Shown here in pieces: positions 7,122 to 13,555 of a DNA stretch of 16,716 nt (positions are counted from its first letter, which is position 1; each line of letters opens with the position of its first letter). Made by a program: the position numbers and the translations under genes. The notes beneath the pieces are model-generated. The model made no database searches. It was not told where the DNA came from and saw only the letters and a program-made list of their open reading frames with translations. Origin of the DNA: JBAPRR01 sp049281195 (GTDB lineage Bacteria > Actinomycetota > Acidimicrobiia > Acidimicrobiales > CAVXTF01); NCBI GenBank assembly GCA_049281195.1, contig JBAPRR010000422.1:1-16716 (forward strand), in the 5' to 3' direction.

Positions 7122-8062
7122 CGCGCTATCTGCTGATCCGCCTTGGCCAGCTGATAGTGATCGTATTCATCATTTCGATCCTGACTTTCCTGCTTGTCCA
7201 CCTTCTGCCCGGGAATCCGGCCGACACGATCCTCGGAGCGAGTCAGACACCCCAAACCCGCGCCGCCCTTTTGAAACAACTGGGTCTCAACAAGCCTCTC
7301 CTCCAGCAGTACTTCACCTGGTTCCACAACGTGATCAGGGGAAATCTGGGAGAGTCTTTCCTCAATCACACACAGGTCACCACGACCATCGGACAAGCCT
7401 TCCCCGTGGACATCGAGCTGATCATCTTCTCCCAGATCATCTCGTTTGCTATCGCCATTCCGCTCGCCCTGGTGGCTTCCAGGCGCCCGAACCGCCTCTT
7501 TGACCGACTGGCCGGGGTGACCACCTTCGGCCTGCTCGCGATGCCGGCGTTCGTGATCGGTCCCATCCTGGCTCTGGTGTTCGCAGTGAAGATCCACTGG
7601 TTCCCGGCTACGGGGGCACCGAATCTCACTCAGGCTCCTCTCACCAACATCCACGACTTTGTGTTGCCTTCGATCGCGCTGGCACTCGGGTCCATCGCGG
7701 TCTACTTCCGCCTGCTCCGGGGCGACCTGATCAGCACGCTGCAGGAGGATTTCATAACGATGGCCAGGTCCAAGGGCCTGTCGACGCGCTACATAATGAC
7801 GCGCCACGCGCTGCGGCCATCATCGTTCTCGATGCTCGCTTCAGCCGGACTGAATATCGGATCCCTGATCACAGGAGCATTCGTCGTCGAGTATCTGTTC
7901 GGGCTCAACGGTCTCGGGGCGCAGTTGGTGATTTCGATCAACTCACGGGACTACCTGGTCGTCCAGGGGATCGCCTTAGTGGTGGCACTGGCCTACGTCC
8001 TCGTGAACTTCTTCGTGAATTTCCTCTACACCGTGTTGGACCCGAGGATCGCCCGTGCCTGA
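7118..8062 (+). CDS. Peptide ABC transporter permease, OppB/DppB type
   Basis: This 314-residue inner-membrane subunit forms half of the transport channel of an oligopeptide/dipeptide (possibly nickel) importer. The N-terminus, TRYLLIRLGQLIVIVFIISILTF with a following LVHLLPGNPAD, is the hallmark of the DppB/OppB family. About six membrane segments can be seen. The cytoplasmic EAA loop that contacts the ATPases is DFITMARSKGLSTRYIMTRHALRPS, near residues 211-235. The start is GTG, overlapping the stop of the small upstream ORF. The 3' end overlaps the second permease by 8 bases, so the genes form one transcript. Substrate class comes from family membership, and the precise ligand cannot be told because no binding protein is encoded here. 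Confidence 0.93.
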   Translation: MTRYLLIRLGQLIVIVFIISILTFLLVHLLPGNPADTILGASQTPQTRAALLKQLGLNKPLLQQYFTWFHNVIRGNLGESFLNHTQVTTTIGQAFPVDIELIIFSQIISFAIAIPLALVASRRPNRLFDRLAGVTTFGLLAMPAFVIGPILALVFAVKIHWFPATGAPNLTQAPLTNIHDFVLPSIALALGSIAVYFRLLRGDLISTLQEDFITMARSKGLSTRYIMTRHALRPSSFSMLASAGLNIGSLITGAFVVEYLFGLNGLGAQLVISINSRDYLVVQGIALVVALAYVLVNFFVNFLYTVLDPRIARA

Positions 8063-8975
8063 GATCATGTCGCCCGTGGACGAACCGCTGGTCCCTGCCG
8101 GGGCGCCGATGGCGGTGCTCGACGTGGCCGTCGAGACCGGCGCCGAGATGACCGCGAAGAAGAGGCTGGGCATCTTCTTCTGGATCTGTGTGGGCTGGGT
8201 GAGCCTGATGATCGTGCTTGCGGTCTTCGCCAGCGTCCTGCCACTTCCCAATCCCACCTCGTTGCTCTATCAGCCGTTCTTGCCCCCGAGCGGCAGTCAT
8301 CTGTTCGGAACCGACGACCTCGGAAGAGACCTGTTGTCGCGGATCATCTTCGGGTCCCAGCCCACCCTCATCATCAGCTTCGCCTCGATCGCCATCGGGC
8401 TCGTGATCGGAGGGACCGCAGGGATGCTTGCGGCGTACGCGGGGAAGGTCTTCGACACGGTGGCAAACGCGATCGCCTTCGTGATCATCTCGTTCCCCCC
8501 TCTGCTCGCGATCCTCGTGATCGTGGCGTTCTGGGGTCGCAATCTGCTCAAGTTGACGATCATCTTCGCGGTGGCGTCGATTCCTCAGTTGTTCGTGGTC
8601 ATGAGGGCGACGAGCCTCGCTTACGTGAACCGCGACTTCGTCACCGCGGCGCGCACCATGGGCGCGCGTACCCCACGGATACTTCTTCGCGAGCTCCTGC
8701 CGAACGTTCTCCCCGCGGGCCTCTCCTACAGCCTGATCGGTGTTGCTACCGTGGCGATCATCGAGGGATCCCTCGCATTCTTGGGCCTGTCGATCCCCGA
8801 ACCGCACCCGTCGGTGGGCAACATCATCTCCGAGGGCATCCCCTATCTGCAGAACAACACCGACATCTGGATCACTCTCATCCCGTGTCTTTATCTCTTC
8901 TTTCTTCTGGTATCCATCAGCTACATCGGGGATCGGTTGCGTTCGCGATTCGACATCCGTGAGGGGAACATCTGA
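8055..8975 (+). CDS. Peptide ABC transporter permease, OppC/DppC type
   Basis: This 306-residue partner permease forms the other half of the channel. An N-terminal cytoplasmic tail of about 35 residues precedes the first membrane helix (RLGIFFWICVGWVSLMIVL). The periplasmic block HLFGTDDLGRDLLSRIIFGS is diagnostic of the DppC/OppC family. The EAA loop is DFVTAARTMGARTPRILLRELLPN, and it is followed by EGSLAFLGLSIPEPHPSVGNII, a typical C-terminal family signature. The GTG start lies within the end of the first permease and has GAGG 8 bases upstream; ATG 8067 is a possible shorter start. The gene ends two bases before the start of the first ATPase. Confidence 0.93.
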   Translation: MPEIMSPVDEPLVPAGAPMAVLDVAVETGAEMTAKKRLGIFFWICVGWVSLMIVLAVFASVLPLPNPTSLLYQPFLPPSGSHLFGTDDLGRDLLSRIIFGSQPTLIISFASIAIGLVIGGTAGMLAAYAGKVFDTVANAIAFVIISFPPLLAILVIVAFWGRNLLKLTIIFAVASIPQLFVVMRATSLAYVNRDFVTAARTMGARTPRILLRELLPNVLPAGLSYSLIGVATVAIIEGSLAFLGLSIPEPHPSVGNIISEGIPYLQNNTDIWITLIPCLYLFFLLVSISYIGDRLRSRFDIREGNI

Positions 8976-8977
8976 TC

Positions 8978-10153
8978 GTGGCGCGACACCGCGAGCTCAC
9001 ATTCCCTTCGGTCCACGAGCTCGAGGGACCTCTTCTCGAAGTTGACGACCTGCGCACTTCGTTCATGACCGACCGGGGGCTGGTACGGGCTGTCGACGGG
9101 GTGTCGTTCAAGCTCGAACGAGGAAAGACGCTCGGGGTGGTCGGCGAGTCCGGTTCGGGAAAGACGGTGCTTTCACGGTCCGTCATGGGGCTTCTTCCAT
9201 CGACCCGGGTCCGTCACTCCGGTTCGGTCAGGTTCTCCAGCCATCAGATCTCGGACCTTCCGCCCTCTGCTCAACGTGAGGTGTGGGGAACCCAGATCGC
9301 GATGGTCTTTCAGGACCCCATGACCGCACTCAACCCGGTGGTGAGGGTCGAGCGCCAGATAACGGAAGGCCTGCGCAAACGGCTGGGTCTGGATAAGAAA
9401 GCCGCTCACGACACCGCCATCGCGCTCTTGGACTCGGTGGGCATTCCCGACCCGGTCAAACGGCTGCGGGTGTTTCCCCATGAGCTCTCCGGTGGGATGC
9501 GCCAACGGGTGATGATCGCCATTGCGCTCGCGTGTGGCCCGAAGCTGTTGATGGCCGACGAGCCGACTACCGGCCTCGACGTGACGGTTCAGGCGCAGAT
9601 CCTCGATCTTCTCTCCGATCAGCAGCGCGAGCGTTCGATGGCCATGGTGCTCGTGACACACGACCTCGGTGTCGTCGCCAACCGAGCCGACGACATCATC
9701 GTGATGTACGCAGGGCGGATCGTCGAGCACGCCCCGACCAGGGAGCTGTTCGAGCACACGCGTATGCCGTACACCGAGGCACTCCTCCGGGCCATCCCGA
9801 GACTCGAGGATCCGAGCCACGTACGCCTCGAAGCGATCCCGGGTCGCCCTCCCGATCTTGCCAACCCTCCTGCCGGGTGCAAGTTCGCCCCCCGCTGTCC
9901 TTATGCCCAACCCAGATGCGAGACCGAAGAGCCGCCACTCAGAAACGCCAGTCCCGGACACCTCTTCAGGTGTTGGTACCCCGTCGGTTCGCCCGAGGGA
10001 GAGCAGGCTCTTGCTTCGAACCTGCGCGCAGATCTGCCCGCCGCGGTGGCATTCACCGCGCGAGGAACCTCGACGCGCGAGGTTCAGGCACCGGCTGTAA
10101 GTGCTGTCAGCGGATCGGCGCCGCTACCGAGTGCCGGGGAGACGTCTGAATGA
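8978..10153 (+). CDS. Peptide ABC transporter ATP-binding protein, OppD/DppD type
   Basis: This 391-residue cytoplasmic ATPase energises import. Walker A GESGSGKT is at 56-63, the Q-loop glutamine at 112 (VFQDP), the signature LSGGMRQR at 170-177, Walker B LLMADEPTTGLD at 190-201 and the H-loop histidine at 228, so the nucleotide-binding site looks complete. The oligopeptide-transporter C-terminal domain follows, with four cysteines (C301, C307, C314, C332; spacing Cx5Cx6Cx17C). In M. tuberculosis OppD a domain of this type binds an iron-sulfur cluster. After it comes a variable, alanine-rich tail of about 55 residues. The start is GTG, two bases after the permease stop. The end overlaps the next gene as ATGA, giving translational coupling. 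Confidence 0.93.
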   Translation: MARHRELTFPSVHELEGPLLEVDDLRTSFMTDRGLVRAVDGVSFKLERGKTLGVVGESGSGKTVLSRSVMGLLPSTRVRHSGSVRFSSHQISDLPPSAQREVWGTQIAMVFQDPMTALNPVVRVERQITEGLRKRLGLDKKAAHDTAIALLDSVGIPDPVKRLRVFPHELSGGMRQRVMIAIALACGPKLLMADEPTTGLDVTVQAQILDLLSDQQRERSMAMVLVTHDLGVVANRADDIIVMYAGRIVEHAPTRELFEHTRMPYTEALLRAIPRLEDPSHVRLEAIPGRPPDLANPPAGCKFAPRCPYAQPRCETEEPPLRNASPGHLFRCWYPVGSPEGEQALASNLRADLPAAVAFTARGTSTREVQAPAVSAVSGSAPLPSAGETSE

Positions 10154-11211
10154 CCGATGTCCTGTCGGGCTCGCTTCCCGCCCACCTTCGTGGAGGCGAC
10201 CAGGTGCTCACCGCTGAGCACGTCGTTGTCGAGTTCGGTCGTGGTTCGCGAAGAGTCCACGCAGTGTCCGATGTCTCAATCGATATTGCCGAAGGGGAAA
10301 CCCTCGGTCTCGTCGGTGAGTCCGGGTGCGGAAAGTCGACGTTAGGCCGAGCTATCGCCATGGTGCACGCCCCGACCTCGGGCAGCGTCAAGCTCGAGGG
10401 TCAGGACTTGACGAAGTTGTCAGGGTCCGATCTCCGGCGACTTCGCACCAAGATCCAGCTCGTCTTCCAGGACCCGATCTCGTCGCTCAACCCGCGTCGA
10501 AAGGTCCGCGACGTGGTGGCGGAGCCGCTCAACATATGGAAGATCGGAACACGGGCCGAACGAGCCCAGAAGGCTGATGCAATGCTCGAGTCGGTCGGGA
10601 TCGATCCGGTTGCCTCGGGCGACAGGCATTCGGTCGAGTTCTCCGGCGGACAATGCCAACGTGTGAGTATCGCCCGGGCCTTGATGCTCGAGCCCAAACT
10701 ATTGATCTGCGACGAGCCGGTATCGGCTCTCGACGTATCGGTCCAGGCTCAGATACTCAACTTGCTCGAGGATCTGAAAGATCGTACGGGCGTCACGATG
10801 CTGTTCATCGCTCACGACCTCGCCGTCGTGAAGCACGTGAGTGATCGCGTGGCCGTCATGTATCTCGGGAAATTGTGCGAGATCGCACCGCCGGACGTGC
10901 TCTATCACCGGCCTTCTCATCCGTACACGGAGGCCCTGCTCGCTTCGATCCCCGAGCCCGACCCGACACGTCCGGCACACGCAGTGGCGAAGAGGCTGAC
11001 CGGAGACCTCCCTTCGCCCATCGATCCGCCGTCAGGTTGCCGCTTCCGCACCCGATGCCCATACGCGCAGCCTTTGTGTGCCGAGCAGGAACCGCAGATG
11101 AGGGAAATAACACCGGGCCAGTTCGTGGCCTGTCACTTTCCGGTGAACTCCCCCGCCGCACAAACCGCCGCGGTGCCTCCGCCCGCGTCCGACATGCCGC
11201 AAGCGGGCTAG
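10150..11211 (+). CDS. Peptide ABC transporter ATP-binding protein, OppF/DppF type
   Basis: This 353-residue second ATPase is expected to pair with the OppD-type subunit. Walker A GESGCGKS is at 56-63, the Q-loop at 107 (VFQDPISSLNP, a block typical of OppF/DppF), Walker B LLICDEPVSALD at 184-195 and the H-loop histidine at 222. The signature reads FSGGQCQR (164-171), with cysteine where arginine is usual; the SGGQ core is intact. The C-terminal domain repeats the Cx5Cx6Cx17C pattern (C297, C303, C310, C328). The ATG overlaps the preceding stop as ATGA. The TAG stop lies in a CTAG that is also the stop of the opposing SDR gene, leaving no room for a terminator between them. Confidence 0.93.
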   Translation: MTDVLSGSLPAHLRGGDQVLTAEHVVVEFGRGSRRVHAVSDVSIDIAEGETLGLVGESGCGKSTLGRAIAMVHAPTSGSVKLEGQDLTKLSGSDLRRLRTKIQLVFQDPISSLNPRRKVRDVVAEPLNIWKIGTRAERAQKADAMLESVGIDPVASGDRHSVEFSGGQCQRVSIARALMLEPKLLICDEPVSALDVSVQAQILNLLEDLKDRTGVTMLFIAHDLAVVKHVSDRVAVMYLGKLCEIAPPDVLYHRPSHPYTEALLASIPEPDPTRPAHAVAKRLTGDLPSPIDPPSGCRFRTRCPYAQPLCAEQEPQMREITPGQFVACHFPVNSPAAQTAAVPPPASDMPQAG

Positions 11212-11996
11212 GAGTGCAGGGCGCTCGAAAAGTAGCGGTACAGCCCGTCGACCCCTGATCCGTGCAGGGTCATGCCGCCGTCGATGACGATGTTCTGACC
11301 GGTGACGAATCTGGCGAGATCCGAGCATAAGAACACAACCACATCAGCAATGTCCTCCGGCGCTCCGATGCGTCCGGCGGGAGTCTTTTCGATCATCCGC
11401 TGCTTGATGTCGGGGAAGCCGTCGAGAAGAGGCGCCGTCATCGAGGTAGCGATCATCCCCGGTGACACGGCGTTCGCCCTTATCGTCGGTCCGTATTCGA
11501 GAGCGATCGTCGCACAGAGAGCCGCCACCCCGGCTTTCGCGGCCGCGTAGGCGCCTTCACCCTCTGCCGGCCGGACGCCTGAAATCGATGCGGTGCATAC
11601 GACGCTTCCGTTCCCACTTTCCACCAGAAACGGGATGCAGGCCTGAACGGTGTAAAAGACCCCTGACAGGTTGATGTCGATTACCTTGCGCCACTCGAGC
11701 GGATCCATCTCGCCGACGGCTCCGATCGTGCCGATCCCGGCGTTGGCGAACACGATCGAAAGGCCACCCAGCTTTTCCGCGGCTTCAACGACTGCGAGTT
11801 TCACTTGTGCGTGATCACTCACGTCACAAACGAATGCGGATCCTCCGACTTCGCCGGCGATCTGGTTGGCGGACTCCGCGTCGCGGTCCAATACTGCGAC
11901 GGTCGCGCCCTGTTCCGCCATCCGCCTACAGGCTGCAGCACCGATCCCGGAGCCGCCTCCTGTGACTAGGGCAGTTCTCGAATCGAGAAGACCCAC
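11208..11996 (-). CDS. Short-chain dehydrogenase/reductase (classical SDR)
   Basis: This is a 262-residue, soluble, NAD(P)-dependent oxidoreductase of unknown substrate. The cofactor motif TGGGSGIG spans 12-19, D37 at the end of the second strand favours NAD(H), and NAG is at 85-87. The catalytic set is complete: N109, S137, Y150 and K154 (YAAAK). NAVSPGMIATSM and the C-terminal VTGQNIVIDGGMTLHGS are also typical of the family. It starts with GTG exactly where the rpsA TGA ends, with no intervening base and no clear ribosome site, so it probably depends on translational coupling from rpsA. In many actinobacteria the gene after rpsA is coaE, so an SDR here is unusual. At its 3' end it shares a CTAG with the converging transporter gene. 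Confidence 0.92.
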   Translation of the reverse strand: MGLLDSRTALVTGGGSGIGAAACRRMAEQGATVAVLDRDAESANQIAGEVGGSAFVCDVSDHAQVKLAVVEAAEKLGGLSIVFANAGIGTIGAVGEMDPLEWRKVIDINLSGVFYTVQACIPFLVESGNGSVVCTASISGVRPAEGEGAYAAAKAGVAALCATIALEYGPTIRANAVSPGMIATSMTAPLLDGFPDIKQRMIEKTPAGRIGAPEDIADVVVFLCSDLARFVTGQNIVIDGGMTLHGSGVDGLYRYFSSALHS

Positions 11997-13451
11997 TCAG
12001 TCCGCGCCGGGAGACCCGCCGTCGGCTTCGGGCGACTCGACCTCATCAGTCGAGGGTTCACCTTGTGGCGCGGCTTCGTCCGGAGCCGCAACGGCGACCG
12101 CCGCGACTGCCGGCGCCTCCACCAGGTCAGCCCATGCCGCCTGAGCTTCTGTCTCAGGGGTGAATTCCGCGTCCGAATAGTCGAACCCGATGTAGTTGCC
12201 CTGCTCGTCGTAAGCGTGCTCGCCGAAGGCCTCGCGGTACTCCTCGGAGACTTCGCCACCTTCCGCAGCCTGCTTGATCGACAGGCTGATGCGGCGGCGC
12301 TGCAGATCGACGTCGATGATCTTGACCCAGAGCTCTTCCCCGGTTGTGACCACCTGCTCGGGAAGATCGACGTGGTGCACCGCCATCTCCGAGATATGGA
12401 CAAGACCCTCGATGCCGTCGCCCACTTGGACGAAGGCTCCGAATGGAACGAGCTTGGTGATGCGTCCGTAGACGAGCTCGCCCACCTGGTGAGTGTTGGC
12501 GAAGTCCTGCCACGGGTCGGTCTGGGTGGCTTTGAGCGAAAGGCTGATGCGTTCCTTAGACAGGTCCACATCGAGAACCTCGACGTCGACCTCGTCTCCC
12601 ACCGCCACGACCGACGAAGGGTGATCGACGTGCTTCCACGACAGCTCTGACACATGGATGAGTCCGTCCATGCCGCCGAGGTCCACGAATGCACCGAAGT
12701 TGACGACCGAGGACACGACGCCGCGTCGGCGCTCCCCCGGCTTCAGGTTGGCGAGGAAATCGCCGCGCTGTTCCTTCTGTGTCTCCTCGAGCCAGGCGCG
12801 ACGTGAGAGAACCACATTGTTTCGATTGCGGTCGAGCTCGATGATCTTCGCTTCGATGTTGCGCCCGACATATGGCTGCAGCTCGCGTACGCGACGCAAC
12901 TCGACGAGGGAGGCGGGCAGGAACCCGCGCAACCCGATGTCGACGATGAGACCGCCCTTTACGACTTCGATCACAGGGCCCTTGACGACGCCGTCGGACT
13001 CCTTGATCTTTTCGATTGTTCCCCACGCGCGTTCGTACTGCGCGCGCTTCTTGGAAAGGATGAGCCGTCCTTCTTTGTCCTCTTTCTGAAGGACCAGCGC
13101 TTCGACATGCTCTCCGAGCGAGACGATCTGGTCCGGGTCGACATCGTTTCTGATGGACAGCTCGCGGACCGGGATGACGCCTTCTGACTTGAAGCCGATG
13201 TCGAGTAGGACTTCGTCTTTGTCGATCTTTACGACGGAACCTTGAACGATGTCACCATCGTCGAACAACACGATTGTCGATGCAATTGCATCGTCGAGTG
13301 AGGCACCGGTCAGGTCGTCTTCGGTCACCGCACGCGGAATGTAATTTCCTTCCGCGTCGAAGGTTCCCATCGGCATGTCGGGCAGAAGCGCGATGCCAGT
13401 GGAGTTATTTGCCTCGGGAGCACCGGTTGCACCGGCGTCGTGGTCGGACAT
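11997..13451 (-). CDS. rpsA: 30S ribosomal protein S1
   Basis: This 484-residue, RNA-binding ribosomal protein has four S1 (OB-fold) repeats at about 66-135, 153-217, 238-307 and 324-394. That is the usual actinobacterial architecture; six repeats are found in Escherichia coli. Diagnostic blocks are GDIVQGSVVKIDKDEVLLDIG, KKRAQYERAWGTIE, NFGAFVDLGGMDGLIHVSELSW and PFGAFVQVGDGIEGLVHISEM. The C-terminus is acidic and alanine-rich. The ATG at 13451 gives the acidic, disordered N-terminus normal for the family. The frame is open upstream to 13553, but that part lies in the intergenic leader. A ribosome site is weak (AGAGAG about 15 bases upstream). It lies downstream of polA and immediately upstream of the SDR gene. 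Confidence 0.96.
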   Translation of the reverse strand: MSDHDAGATGAPEANNSTGIALLPDMPMGTFDAEGNYIPRAVTEDDLTGASLDDAIASTIVLFDDGDIVQGSVVKIDKDEVLLDIGFKSEGVIPVRELSIRNDVDPDQIVSLGEHVEALVLQKEDKEGRLILSKKRAQYERAWGTIEKIKESDGVVKGPVIEVVKGGLIVDIGLRGFLPASLVELRRVRELQPYVGRNIEAKIIELDRNRNNVVLSRRAWLEETQKEQRGDFLANLKPGERRRGVVSSVVNFGAFVDLGGMDGLIHVSELSWKHVDHPSSVVAVGDEVDVEVLDVDLSKERISLSLKATQTDPWQDFANTHQVGELVYGRITKLVPFGAFVQVGDGIEGLVHISEMAVHHVDLPEQVVTTGEELWVKIIDVDLQRRRISLSIKQAAEGGEVSEEYREAFGEHAYDEQGNYIGFDYSDAEFTPETEAQAAWADLVEAPAVAAVAVAAPDEAAPQGEPSTDEVESPEADGGSPGAD

Positions 13452-13555
13452 TGTTTTGGAAGGGCTCTCTTTCGGAACACGACCCGTTCGATTTCGACAT
13501 CGCCGAACCGTTCGGGCCTCGATGACGGTCGCCAGCACGCGACCGGCCTCCAATG
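13452..13555 (-). promoter_or_regulatory. Leader between polA and rpsA with two short hairpins
   Basis: This 104-base gap holds a 7-base-pair stem, CGGTCGC with GCGACCG around a 6-base loop (13526-13545), 10 bases after the polA stop. A smaller stem, CCGAA with TTCGG around 3 bases, lies at 13503-13515. Neither is followed by a U-run on the minus strand. The rpsA promoter and any S1 autoregulatory site would be expected here, but I could not identify a convincing -10 box. Confidence 0.4.

Noticed and set aside
6973..7503. 176-residue + strand ORF overlapping the first permease
   Set aside because: Out of frame with a clear OppB-type gene and without recognisable similarity.
13452..13553. N-terminal extension of rpsA to 13553
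   Set aside because: The added 34 residues are arginine-rich and unlike S1, and the ATG at 13451 begins a typical acidic S1 N-terminus.
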